Positions 27,699 to 36,211 of a stretch of 64,000 bases of DNA are shown one piece after another (the first letter of the stretch is position 1; each line of letters starts with the position of its first letter). The stretch spans positions 102,247 through 166,246 of the forward strand of contig JACSZT010000006.1 in NCBI GenBank assembly GCA_014332815.1, in the 5' to 3' direction. A program made the translations under genes and the position numbers. Below the pieces are notes generated by a model. It worked only from the letters and a program-made list of their open reading frames with translations, was not told the DNA's origin and did no database searches. The DNA comes from Weissella confusa (GTDB lineage: Bacteria; Bacillota; Bacilli; Lactobacillales; Lactobacillaceae).

Positions 27699-28682
27699 AT
27701 GGATTACACCGTTGATGATGTCCGTGAAGAATTAAAAAATATGCGTGCGCGTGTGCACCATGGTGAGTTGTTTGATTCACTTGGAACGGAAGTTGGTCGT
27801 TTGATTGACCAGTTTGATTACGACGCACCGACTGTTGTTGAGCAGCTTGATCCGATAACGGCGACTGCAATTCATGAAAAAGTGTCTGATTGGCAAAATG
27901 CGTTGATTGCGGGTCAACCGGTTGTCGTCACTGACCAAGAGTTGTTGGACGTGATGAGTGGGTTGCGCCAAACTGATCCTGAGTTGCGTGATAAGGGTGT
28001 CTTTTTCTTTATTAGCGATGCGTTGCAAGCGAATGTCTTTACCGATGCACAAATTGTGATGATGACGCGTTACTTATTACAAGATTCAGTGTTGTTCTCA
28101 CACATTGATGAGGCTGATAATGACGGCATCTTCTTCCGCTCATTCGCGGTCTTCATTTTGTCGATGTTGAACTACGCAAATCGCAATAGTGAAGTAGAGC
28201 TGTTTAGCGACGATTTGCACGAAATGCTTATCGATAACTTGGCAACGTACATTGCGCTAGAACATGATACGCGCGGTTTTGTTGAAGGCAAGGGTTGGGC
28301 ACATGCTTTCTTGCACATCGCAAACTTGTTGGATGAGCTGACGCATGACGATGCAGTGACACGCGCAGATAAGGTATTCTTGCTCACGGTTTTGATTGAA
28401 CGCATCAAGCGTTTGGAAACACCGCTGGTCATGGGCGAGAATCGTCGTATCGATAGCTATATCGTAACGTTGGTGAACTTGAATCCGTTGTATGAGCAAT
28501 ACTTCTTGAAGCAACTCAAGCAATGGCGCCAAGAAATGACGCGTCGCATGCAACCGGAAGTTGAAGCAGATTGGCACCGTATGTACAATCAACAACGCTT
28601 GCTACAAGGTTTGTTGCTACGCGAAAAATTACCCAAAGAAATTTATGATTATCTTAACGAAGCACGCAATTTCCTAGCGTAA
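27699..28682 (+). CDS. DUF2785 domain protein
   Basis: 327 residues, cytoplasmic, mostly helical. The family signature EHDTRGFVEGKGWAHAFLHIANLLDEL lies near residues 188-214; upstream FFFISDALQANVFTD and FRSFAVFILSMLNYANR also fit. The family is widespread in Firmicutes with no assigned activity. The conserved D-x-RGF-x-x-x-KGWAHA segment looks like a ligand site, but that is inference. ATG 27699 follows AAAGGGATAGAG. No terminator is evident before ddl. Confidence 0.85.
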   Translation: MDYTVDDVREELKNMRARVHHGELFDSLGTEVGRLIDQFDYDAPTVVEQLDPITATAIHEKVSDWQNALIAGQPVVVTDQELLDVMSGLRQTDPELRDKGVFFFISDALQANVFTDAQIVMMTRYLLQDSVLFSHIDEADNDGIFFRSFAVFILSMLNYANRNSEVELFSDDLHEMLIDNLATYIALEHDTRGFVEGKGWAHAFLHIANLLDELTHDDAVTRADKVFLLTVLIERIKRLETPLVMGENRRIDSYIVTLVNLNPLYEQYFLKQLKQWRQEMTRRMQPEVEADWHRMYNQQRLLQGLLLREKLPKEIYDYLNEARNFLA

Positions 28683-28751
28683 TCGGTCCGGTTTACAGTT
28701 TCGTGTTATACTTAGGGTTCTAAATTCAATCAGTTTGACAGGGAGAACGAC

Positions 28752-29900
28752 ATGTCAGAAAAGCTAAACATTGCGATGTTCTTTGGTGGTAACTCATCAG
28801 AACACGACGTCTCAAAGCGCTCTGCTCGTAACATTTACGATGCAATGGACAAGGAAAAGTACAACGTAACTGTTTTCTTGATTTCAAAGGATGGTTACAT
28901 GATCAACGCCGCTGATTCAAAGCGTGTGTTTGATGGTGAAGATGAAGACACTGTGGTAGCTGCAGCGAAGTCAAAGATGGATTTGACGAACCCATTGGCA
29001 CCAATTGCCGTTTTGGGTGAGATGGCTGAAATCGATTTGTTCTACCCAGTTGTTCACGGTAACTTGGGTGAAGATGGTACTTTGCAAGCGTTGTTCCGTT
29101 TGTTACAAAAGCCATATATTGGTGCTGGTACGGCTGCGTCAGCCATGTCATTCGACAAGGATTTGACGAAGCGTATCTTGAACCAAGCTGGCGTACGCAA
29201 CACGAAGTACGTTTTGTTGACGGACCAAGATTACCAAAACTACACATACGAAGGTCTTGTAAAGGAACTTGGTACGGAAGTTTTGTTCGTTAAGGCTGCT
29301 AAGCAAGGTTCTTCAGTTGGTATTTCACGCGTAACGAACGCCGCAGAATTCGAGGCTGGTGTTAAGGACGCTTTGCAATACGACTACAAGGTATTGGTTG
29401 AAGCTGCTTTGAACAAGCCACGTGAGGTCTTCATCTCAATCTTGGGAAACGAGCAACCACGTGCATCACGTTTGGGTGGTATCGTATTGCCTGAACAAGA
29501 CGTTTGGTACGACTACAACAACAAGTTCGTTGACGCCTCAGGAATGGTCTTTGAATTGCCAGTTGAGTTGGGGGATGACCTTGAAAAGGAAATCACTGAC
29601 ATGGCATTGACGGCCTACAAGGCATTGGGTCTTGTTGGTTTGACGCGTATGGACTTTATGATCGATGCTGATGGTACACCATACTTGGGTGAGCCAAACA
29701 CGTTGCCTGGATTTACAAACATTTCTTTGTATCCACAAATGTGGGAAGTATCAGGCTTGAGCTACACGAACTTGATCGACGAAATCATTAACTATGGTTT
29801 GGCTGAATTTGAGCGTAACGCCAAGTTGTCATACGACTTCGTTTCATTGGGTGAAGAACACGTCGGTGAAAAGAAGTACAACGCTGAGCGCGCTAAGTAA
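28752..29900 (+). CDS. ddl: D-alanine ligase of the D-Ala-D-Lac type
   Basis: 382 residues, ATP-grasp enzyme making the terminal dipeptide/depsipeptide of peptidoglycan precursors. Motifs: FGGNSSEHDVS at 11-21 (Glu and His of the active site), AKQGSSVGISR near 183-193, and GEPNTLPGFTNISLYPQM near the C-terminus. In the omega loop YDYNNKF the position occupied by Tyr in D-Ala-D-Ala ligases (E. coli DdlB Y216) is Phe259. That substitution is known to switch Leuconostoc Ddl toward D-lactate and underlies intrinsic vancomycin resistance. GGGAGAAC precedes the start. Confidence 0.95.
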   Translation: MSEKLNIAMFFGGNSSEHDVSKRSARNIYDAMDKEKYNVTVFLISKDGYMINAADSKRVFDGEDEDTVVAAAKSKMDLTNPLAPIAVLGEMAEIDLFYPVVHGNLGEDGTLQALFRLLQKPYIGAGTAASAMSFDKDLTKRILNQAGVRNTKYVLLTDQDYQNYTYEGLVKELGTEVLFVKAAKQGSSVGISRVTNAAEFEAGVKDALQYDYKVLVEAALNKPREVFISILGNEQPRASRLGGIVLPEQDVWYDYNNKFVDASGMVFELPVELGDDLEKEITDMALTAYKALGLVGLTRMDFMIDADGTPYLGEPNTLPGFTNISLYPQMWEVSGLSYTNLIDEIINYGLAEFERNAKLSYDFVSLGEEHVGEKKYNAERAK

Positions 29901-29910
29901 TAGATTTTAA

Positions 29911-29950
29911 AAACAATCAGCGATGGTTTCCGTTGCTGGTTGTTTTTTAT
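29911..29950 (+). terminator. terminator after ddl
   Basis: AACAATCAGCGATGG / CCGTTGCTGGTTGTT stem with wobble pairs, followed by TTTTATTT. Confidence 0.85.
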
Positions 29951-30032
29951 TTGGGACCTAGTCGCCCCACTTTATAAACGACAGTATTTAGCGTATAATT
30001 TATAGTAAGACAAATTGTGAAAAGGACGAAAA

Positions 30033-30560
30033 ATGACTGAATCATTTACACCAACTTGGATGATTGATGCAATCTACCGTTTGACGCCAGAACAACTTCA
30101 GGCACAAGGTATCAAGGCAGTTTTGACTGACTTGGATAACACGTTGATTGCTTGGAATAACCCTGACGGCACGACTGAATTGCATGACTGGCTTGAGCGA
30201 ATGAATGAAGCTGGCATCCCAGTAATGATTGTTTCAAATAACTCAGCTGCACGTATTGCACGTGTTGCTGAGCCTTTGAATCTACCGTTTGTGTCACGTG
30301 CCCTAAAGCCGTTGACACGTGGCTTGAATGAAGCCGTAACAAAGCTTAATTTACAAAAGAACGAAGTCGTGATGGTCGGTGACCAATTGTTGACTGATAT
30401 CTGGTCATCAAACAACCACGGCGTACGTAGCATTTTGGTTAAGCCTCTGATTGAGACTGACCAATGGAATACAAAGATTAACCGATTTTTTGAAAAGGGT
30501 GTTAAGAAGCAAATGCTAAAGGCGCACCCAGAACTACAATGGAGGACGACACTTGATTAG
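30033..30560 (+). CDS. yqeG: YqeG family HAD phosphatase
   Basis: 175 residues, HAD subclass IIIA. Motif I DLDNTLIAW (residues about 33-41), motif II VSNN (about 69-72), motif III K (ALKPLTRGL), and motif IV MVGDQLLTDIWSSN. The equivalents in other organisms act on phosphoglycerophosphate or unknown phosphoesters; substrate here is not settled. AAAGGACG precedes ATG 30033. It opens the conserved yqe cluster and overlaps yqeH by 8 nt. Confidence 0.93.
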   Translation: MTESFTPTWMIDAIYRLTPEQLQAQGIKAVLTDLDNTLIAWNNPDGTTELHDWLERMNEAGIPVMIVSNNSAARIARVAEPLNLPFVSRALKPLTRGLNEAVTKLNLQKNEVVMVGDQLLTDIWSSNNHGVRSILVKPLIETDQWNTKINRFFEKGVKKQMLKAHPELQWRTTLD

Positions 30561-31695
30561 TGAAGCAGAAGTTCAAGGTTACTTGGCAGACGGATTGCGA
30601 TGCATTGGATGTGGTGCGTTGATCCAAACTGAGCACAAGGGTGAATTGGGTTATGCCCCAATGTCAGCTTTGTTGAAGGGATTTGAAAACGAAGAAGTGT
30701 TGTGCCAACGCTGCTTCCGTTTGCGTCACTACAACGAAATCCAACCCGTTGATTTGACGGATGATGATTTCCGTTTGTTGTTGAACGAAATTTCAGCAAC
30801 GGATTCATTGGTTGTTTACGTTATGGACGTGTTTGACTTCTCTGGTTCATTGATTCCAGGGTTGCACCGTTTTGTTGGAAATAACCCAGTTTTGCTAGTT
30901 GGTAACAAGGTTGACGTTTTGCCAAAGTCTTTGAAGCGTTCAAAGATTAAGGATTGGATGCGTCAACAAGCTAACATTGCTGGTTTGCGTCCGGTCGACG
31001 TGCAATTGACGTCAGGTAAGAGCGGCGATGATGTGCCAGCTTTGATGGACATGATTGAAAAGTACCGTGAAGGTCGTTCAGTTTATGTTGTTGGTGTTAC
31101 CAATGTTGGTAAGTCAACGTTGATTAACCAAATCATCAAGGATGCAACGGGTGACAACAAGGATGTGATTACGACGTCACGTTTCCCAGGAACGACGTTG
31201 GATCGTATCGAGATTCCATTGGATGACGATACGTTTATCATTGATACACCAGGTATCATTCACCAAGACCAAATGGCGCACTACTTGACGCCAAAGGACT
31301 TGAAGTACGTTTCACCACAAAAGGAATTGAAGCCAAAGACTTACCAATTGAACCCACAACAAACGTTGTTCATGGGTGCGTTGGCTCGTTTTGACTTCAT
31401 CCAAGGTGAGAAGGCTGGTATTACGGCATACTTCGAGAACAACTTGATGATTCACCGTACCAAGTTGGAAAAGGCAGACGAATTCTACAGCAAGCACGCT
31501 GGTGAATTGTTGTTGCCACCAACGACGGAGAACTTGGACATGTTGCCACCATTGCAACGTCACGAGTTCAAGGTAACAGAGAAGACAGATATCGTGATTG
31601 ACGGTTTGGGCTGGATTACAGTTCCTGCCAACACGGTTGTAGCAGGCTGGGCTCCTGAAGGGGTTTCAGTATTAACACGAAGGGCAATGATTTAA
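30553..31695 (+). CDS. yqeH: ribosome biogenesis GTPase YqeH
   Basis: 380 residues beginning with TTG at 30553 (GGAGGA 6 nt upstream; overlaps yqeG, so translation is probably coupled). N-terminal zinc finger C17/C20...C51/C54. Circularly permuted GTPase order: G4 NKVD at 118-121, G5 near 153-155, then G1 GVTNVGKST at 181-189 and G3 DTPG at 231-234. C-terminal RNA-binding part. Needed for 30S subunit assembly. In many Bacilli aroE follows yqeH; here yhbY follows directly. Confidence 0.96.
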   Translation: MISEAEVQGYLADGLRCIGCGALIQTEHKGELGYAPMSALLKGFENEEVLCQRCFRLRHYNEIQPVDLTDDDFRLLLNEISATDSLVVYVMDVFDFSGSLIPGLHRFVGNNPVLLVGNKVDVLPKSLKRSKIKDWMRQQANIAGLRPVDVQLTSGKSGDDVPALMDMIEKYREGRSVYVVGVTNVGKSTLINQIIKDATGDNKDVITTSRFPGTTLDRIEIPLDDDTFIIDTPGIIHQDQMAHYLTPKDLKYVSPQKELKPKTYQLNPQQTLFMGALARFDFIQGEKAGITAYFENNLMIHRTKLEKADEFYSKHAGELLLPPTTENLDMLPPLQRHEFKVTEKTDIVIDGLGWITVPANTVVAGWAPEGVSVLTRRAMI

Positions 31696-31696
31696 T

Positions 31697-32011
31697 ATGA
31701 TTTCACTACGCGGAAAGCAAAAGCGTTACTTGCGCGCATCAGCACATGACATGCGTCCATTGTTTAGCATTGGTAAGCAAGGATTGACACAAAACTGGTT
31801 GGATCAACTAGAAGATGCCATCAACAAGCGTGAGTTGTTCAAGGTTAATATCTTGGCAAACTCAGACGTTGAAGTTGAGTCTTTGAAGGAATTCATCGAA
31901 GAAAACACGGACATCCAAGTTGTACAAACAATTGGACACACGTTGGTGTTGTTTGGTGAATCAGCTGACAAGGAAAACCGTCACTACTCAGTGGCTGTAC
32001 AAAAGATTTAA
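31697..32011 (+). CDS. yhbY: ribosome assembly RNA-binding protein YhbY
   Basis: 104 residues, single CRM domain: LRGKQKRYLRASAHDMRPLF then IGKQGLT with the GxxG-type loop, and KRELFKVNIL. Binds pre-50S particles. Starts one nucleotide after the yqeH stop; tight operon spacing. Confidence 0.95.
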   Translation: MISLRGKQKRYLRASAHDMRPLFSIGKQGLTQNWLDQLEDAINKRELFKVNILANSDVEVESLKEFIEENTDIQVVQTIGHTLVLFGESADKENRHYSVAVQKI

Positions 32012-32038
32012 TATCACTCTCGAAACGGGGGTTCGGGC

Positions 32039-32704
32039 ATGATTAATACAATCGAAAAAACCGTCACGCAAGCGCAAGCTGAGCGTGCGTTTATCGGTGA
32101 AACAAAGAAAATTGGTATTTTGGGTGGCACGTTTAATCCGCCACATGTTGGCCACTTGGTCATCGCTGAACAAGTGGCAGATAAGCTCGGCTTGGATAAG
32201 GTATACTTCATGCCGAACGCGAAGCCACCACACGTGGATGTGAAGCAAGCAATTGATCCATTGCACCGTGCCAAGATGGTCCAAGCGGCCATTGCAGGTA
32301 ATAGTCGCTTTGGCATTGAATTGCTTGAAGTACAACGCGGTGGTAAGAGCTATACCTACAACACAATGTTGCAACTAAAGGTGGAGCACCCAAATTACGA
32401 ATACTATTTCATTATCGGTGGTGATGAAGTGGCTTACTTAAAGACGTGGTATCGCATTGATGACCTCCTTAAGTTGGTTCACTTCGTTGGTGTTAATCGC
32501 CCAGGACAACCACGAGTAACGGATTATCCTGTTGAATGGGTTGAGGTGCCAAACCTTGAAATTAGTTCGACGGATATTCGTAAGCGCATTGCTAATAAGC
32601 AAAGTGTGCGCTATCTGCTACCTGACATGGTAGCAACCTACATTGTAGAAAAAGGGTTATACATGGATGACAAACGAGATGATTTATCGGGGCCGTTACT
32701 ATAA
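32039..32704 (+). CDS. nadD: nicotinate-nucleotide adenylyltransferase
   Basis: 221 residues. Transfers AMP from ATP to nicotinate mononucleotide in NAD synthesis. Nucleotidyltransferase motif GGTFNPPHVGH at 29-39 and ISSTDIRKRI near 188-197. A 24-residue N-terminal extension precedes the core, a feature also common in lactobacilli. CGGGGGTTCGG precedes ATG 32039. The 3' end overlaps yqeK by 38 nt. Confidence 0.96.
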   Translation: MINTIEKTVTQAQAERAFIGETKKIGILGGTFNPPHVGHLVIAEQVADKLGLDKVYFMPNAKPPHVDVKQAIDPLHRAKMVQAAIAGNSRFGIELLEVQRGGKSYTYNTMLQLKVEHPNYEYYFIIGGDEVAYLKTWYRIDDLLKLVHFVGVNRPGQPRVTDYPVEWVEVPNLEISSTDIRKRIANKQSVRYLLPDMVATYIVEKGLYMDDKRDDLSGPLL

Positions 32705-33263
32705 CGGTTCTCGTAAAAGCTTAGTTGAAGCAGCCCAAGCAGCAATGTCAGAGTACCGTTTCCAACACGTGTTGCGTGTTGAAGAAATGGTTTTGGCCTT
32801 GGCTGAAAAGTGGGGTGTTGATGCAGAGAAAGCATCTGTGGCAGCCTTGACGCATGATTACGCCAAGGAACGCTCTGATGCAGATTTCTTGGCGAAGATT
32901 GCCGAAAAGCAATTGGATCCAGATTTGGTTAATTGGGGAAACAACGTTTGGCATGGTATCGTCGGCGCCGAAATGGTGAAGGATGAGCTAGGCATTGAAA
33001 ACGAAGATATCCTGACAGCAATTCGTCAGCACACAACTGGTGCGCCATACATGACGACGCTGAGCCAAATTATCTACATGGCAGACTATATTGAGTCAGG
33101 TCGCGATTTCCCAGGTGTTGAAGAAGTTCGCACCTTGGCATTTGAAGACTTGGCAGCAAGTGTCGGGTGGCAAACGGGCCACACGCTTGCTTATTTAATT
33201 GAAAAGCAGGTTCCGGTTTATCCGGGCACGCTTTTGACATACAACGCATGGAGTGTGAAGTAA
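32667..33263 (+). CDS. yqeK: HD-domain diadenosine tetraphosphatase YqeK
   Basis: 198 residues. HD hydrolase with the metal ligands visible: H34 (RFQHVLRV), H63-D64 (THDYAKE), H96 (WHGIVGAE), H122 (RQHTTGAPYM), D140 (MADYIE). Family members split Ap4A symmetrically to ADP. Start ATG 32667 lies inside nadD in another frame, as in related genomes. An internal later start is possible, but the segment MTNEMIYRGRYYNGSRKSL is conserved-looking. Confidence 0.93.
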   Translation: MTNEMIYRGRYYNGSRKSLVEAAQAAMSEYRFQHVLRVEEMVLALAEKWGVDAEKASVAALTHDYAKERSDADFLAKIAEKQLDPDLVNWGNNVWHGIVGAEMVKDELGIENEDILTAIRQHTTGAPYMTTLSQIIYMADYIESGRDFPGVEEVRTLAFEDLAASVGWQTGHTLAYLIEKQVPVYPGTLLTYNAWSVK

Positions 33264-33265
33264 TA

Positions 33266-33637
33266 ATGGAAAGCAACGTAAACGAAATGTTGGAAGTGGC
33301 TGTTAAGGCTGCTGACCAAAAGCGCGCTGAAAACTTGGTCGCATTGGATATCCACGAGATTAGCTTGGTATCAGATGCTTACTTGATTTTGGATGCCCCA
33401 ACGCAACGTCAAGTTTTGGCGATTGTTGATGAAATCGAAGACAAGATGGCTGAAGCTGGCTTTGAGTTGAAGCGTCACGAAGGTCGTCGCGAAGGTGAAT
33501 GGGTCTTGATGGACTTTGGTGATTTGTTTGTGCACGTCTTTAAGGACGACATGCGCCAATTCTACAACTTGGAAAAGTTGTGGGGTGCTGCACCTGAAAT
33601 TGACATTGACCAATGGATCGTTAAGGAAGAATTCTAA
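33266..33637 (+). CDS. rsfS: ribosomal silencing factor RsfS
   Basis: 123 residues from ATG 33266. Binds uL14 on the 50S subunit and blocks subunit joining under starvation. Fold markers: ENLVALDIHEISLVSDAYLI, KRHEGRREGEWVLMDFGD, and VHVFKDDMRQFYNLEKLWG. The stop overlaps the ATG of the next gene (TAATG). Confidence 0.97.
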   Translation: MESNVNEMLEVAVKAADQKRAENLVALDIHEISLVSDAYLILDAPTQRQVLAIVDEIEDKMAEAGFELKRHEGRREGEWVLMDFGDLFVHVFKDDMRQFYNLEKLWGAAPEIDIDQWIVKEEF

Positions 33638-34383
33638 TGAATTACCAAACTTTTGCGAAGCTGTATGACGACTTGTTTGACGAAGCAGCCTACGCAGATT
33701 GGTTCCAATACGCAACCAAGTTCATTAAGAACAAGGATGGTAAGCTATTGGAACTAGCCGGTGGTGCAGGACGCTTGGCAATTCAATTGAAGCAAGCCGG
33801 TTATGACGATATTTCAGTTTTAGACTTGTCTACTGAGATGTTGGCGCTAGCTGCGCAACACTCGCAAGAAGCCGAATTGGACTTGCCATTGATTGAAGGC
33901 GACATGCGTGAGTGGTCAGACTTTGATGAGCGTTTTGCAACGATTACATCATTTGCTGATTCATTTAATTACTTGGCTAATGAAGACGAAACATTGATGG
34001 CGTTCAAGCAAGTTGCTGAACACTTGGAAGATGGTGGTCAATTCTTGTTCGATGTGATTTCACCATGGCAAACGGACGTTTATTATCCTGGTTATATGTA
34101 TAACTGGCATGATGATGAGACGGCGTTTATGTGGTCATCATATGGTGTTGAAGAACAACCACATACGGTGGAACATGAATTGACGTTCTTTGTTTATAAC
34201 GAAGACATTGATGGCTTCCAACAATTGCAAGAAGTACACACTGAGCGCACATATTCTTTGGACACATACAAGCGTTTGTTGACTGAAGCTGGCTTTACAA
34301 ACATTGAAGTGACGGCTGACTTTGGTCGATCAGAGGTGACTGATGAGTCACCACGCTGGTTCTTTAACGCGACGAAAGCGTAA
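33637..34383 (+). CDS. yqeM: class I SAM-dependent methyltransferase YqeM
   Basis: 248 residues. Rossmann-fold methyltransferase: motif I LLELAGGAGRLAIQL near residues 37-51, motif II VLDLSTEML near 62-70, motif IV ITSFADSFNYL. Conserved member of the yqe cluster; the substrate is unknown. Overlaps rsfS by one base, so translation is coupled. Confidence 0.92.
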   Translation: MNYQTFAKLYDDLFDEAAYADWFQYATKFIKNKDGKLLELAGGAGRLAIQLKQAGYDDISVLDLSTEMLALAAQHSQEAELDLPLIEGDMREWSDFDERFATITSFADSFNYLANEDETLMAFKQVAEHLEDGGQFLFDVISPWQTDVYYPGYMYNWHDDETAFMWSSYGVEEQPHTVEHELTFFVYNEDIDGFQQLQEVHTERTYSLDTYKRLLTEAGFTNIEVTADFGRSEVTDESPRWFFNATKA

Positions 34384-34398
34384 AGCTTGGAGGATAAC

Positions 34399-35592
34399 AT
34401 GGAGGCAGTTGGGTTAGTAACTGAATATAATCCATTCCATAATGGACATGCCTACCATGTTGCCCAAGCAAAGGCGGTTACTGGTGCTGATACAGTTGTG
34501 GCGGTCATGAGTGGTAACTACGTGCAACGTGGGGTACCCGCCGTTTTTGATAAGTGGCGTCGCACAGAACTCGCTTTAGCTGGTGGGGTCGATATTGTTT
34601 TTGAACTGCCCTTTGCGTTTGCTGTACAACCCGCACATATTTTTGCGCGTGGTGCCGTGCAACTGCTAGCTGACGCTGGTGTTTCAAGTATCGTATTTGG
34701 TGCCGAGCATGCTGAGCTGGATTTCTTAGCGCTTGCGCAACAGGCCCGTGAACGATTGGCAGCAGATGACCATTTTTCTGCTGATTATTCACAAACCTAT
34801 GCGACAGCTTTTAATGATGTTTTGGCAGAAGTTGTCGGATTCCGTTTGACGGATCCGAATGACATGCTTGGGTTTGCTTACGCTACGGCCGTTATTGAAC
34901 TTGGTTTAGCGGATCAGATTCGCCTCCAACCAATTCAGCGCATCAAAGCTGGATATCATGATACGACGCTTTCAGATGATCACATCGCGAGTGCAACCGC
35001 GCTACGTGAGTTGATTAATCAGGAGGCACCAGCAGCTGAATTTGCTGACTATGTTTCGCAACCCGCAGCTGAGTTGTTAGCACAAGGTGCGCAAACGGCT
35101 GATTGGTCGGAAACGTGGTATGATGCGCTACGCTACAAGGTACTGACCACGCCGATTGACGAATTGGAAACCATTTATCAATTGACGGATGGGTTAGCTT
35201 ACCGTCTTAAAGAAACCATTGAACGGGATATAACAGCTGACTACGAAACGTTTATGACGACGTTCAAGTCAAAGCGTTACACGCAGGCACGCCTGCAGCG
35301 CACATTGTTATACACCGTTTTGAACATAACGGATGCTGAGATGCAAACGGCGATGCAACAACCGTACTTGCGCATGTTAGGCGCAACGCCAGTTGGTCGT
35401 CGCTATTTGAAGCAACAACGTGAGTCATTCACGTTGCCGTTGATACATAAAGTTGAGAAAGATGACCTAACTGGCATCCTAATGCTTGATTACCGGGCTG
35501 GTCGCCTATATCAACAGTTCTCACGGACACGTCAGGACAAAGCGTCACCGTTAGACACGGGACGTATTCCAGTTTTTATAGAAAGAGGATAA
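34399..35592 (+). CDS. tmcAL: tRNA(Met) cytidine acetate ligase TmcAL (YlbM)
   Basis: 397 residues from ATG 34399 (TTGGAGG upstream). Nucleotidyltransferase-fold enzyme that uses ATP and acetate to acetylate C34 of elongator tRNA-Met. HNGH at 14-17 within EYNPFHNGHAYH, MSGNYVQRGVPAVFDKW, and the C-terminal RLQRTLLYTVLNI are typical. It closes the ribosome/tRNA cluster together with the YceD gene 4 nt downstream. Confidence 0.93.
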   Translation: MEAVGLVTEYNPFHNGHAYHVAQAKAVTGADTVVAVMSGNYVQRGVPAVFDKWRRTELALAGGVDIVFELPFAFAVQPAHIFARGAVQLLADAGVSSIVFGAEHAELDFLALAQQARERLAADDHFSADYSQTYATAFNDVLAEVVGFRLTDPNDMLGFAYATAVIELGLADQIRLQPIQRIKAGYHDTTLSDDHIASATALRELINQEAPAAEFADYVSQPAAELLAQGAQTADWSETWYDALRYKVLTTPIDELETIYQLTDGLAYRLKETIERDITADYETFMTTFKSKRYTQARLQRTLLYTVLNITDAEMQTAMQQPYLRMLGATPVGRRYLKQQRESFTLPLIHKVEKDDLTGILMLDYRAGRLYQQFSRTRQDKASPLDTGRIPVFIERG

Positions 35593-35596
35593 TCAC

Positions 35597-36139
35597 ATGA
35601 AGTGGCAATATGCTGAACTCCAAAAGTACAAGACGGAATCATTGCAATTCAGCGAGGTCGTTGATTTGAAGGAGCCTTTGTTGGCAACCTTTGGTGACGT
35701 TGTATTGGACGTTACCCCATTGACGGTGACTGGATTTGCGCAAGCTGATCGTGAAGACATCATTATTCACGCAAACGTGAAGGGTAAGTTGGTAACGCCA
35801 TCAACGCGTTCATTGACGCCGGTTGAAATGGATGTTGATTTCGATATCGATGAAGTTTACTTGCAAAACGAAGAGCACGCTGATCGTTATGAAATCGAAG
35901 ACTCAGTTATTTTAATTGAAGATGGGTTGATTGATTTTGATCAAGCGTTGATGGAATACGTTGCTTTGTCAGTGCCACTTCAAGTCTTGACGGAAGAAGA
36001 GAAGGACCAACCAATGCCTGAGGGTAAGGGCTGGGCTGTCATTTCTGAAGACGATTTTGAACAAAAGCAAGAAGAAGCACCAGCACAGGCGAATACACCT
36101 TTGGCTGGCTTGGCAGATTTGTTCAAGGACGAAGATTAA
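35597..36139 (+). CDS. YceD family protein (DUF177)
   Basis: 180 residues. Family core VVLDVTPLTVTGFAQADREDIIIHANVKG near 36-64 and acidic middle MDVDFDIDEVYLQ. YceD proteins influence 23S rRNA abundance and normally sit next to rpmF (L32). Here no rpmF follows, and the usual Cys pairs of the bacterial family are absent. Acidic C-terminus (LADLFKDED). A terminator closes the long operon beginning at yqeG. Confidence 0.85.
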   Translation: MKWQYAELQKYKTESLQFSEVVDLKEPLLATFGDVVLDVTPLTVTGFAQADREDIIIHANVKGKLVTPSTRSLTPVEMDVDFDIDEVYLQNEEHADRYEIEDSVILIEDGLIDFDQALMEYVALSVPLQVLTEEEKDQPMPEGKGWAVISEDDFEQKQEEAPAQANTPLAGLADLFKDED

Positions 36140-36145
36140 AAAATG

Positions 36146-36179
36146 AACGCTTACCGGCGCTGAACCGGTGGGCGTTTTT
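36146..36179 (+). terminator. terminator of yqe cluster
   Basis: AACGC-x-ACCGG / CCGGT-x-GCGTT stem followed by TTTT. Confidence 0.85.
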
Positions 36180-36211
36180 GCACATTTTGATGGGGAAGGA
36201 AAATTTGCATA

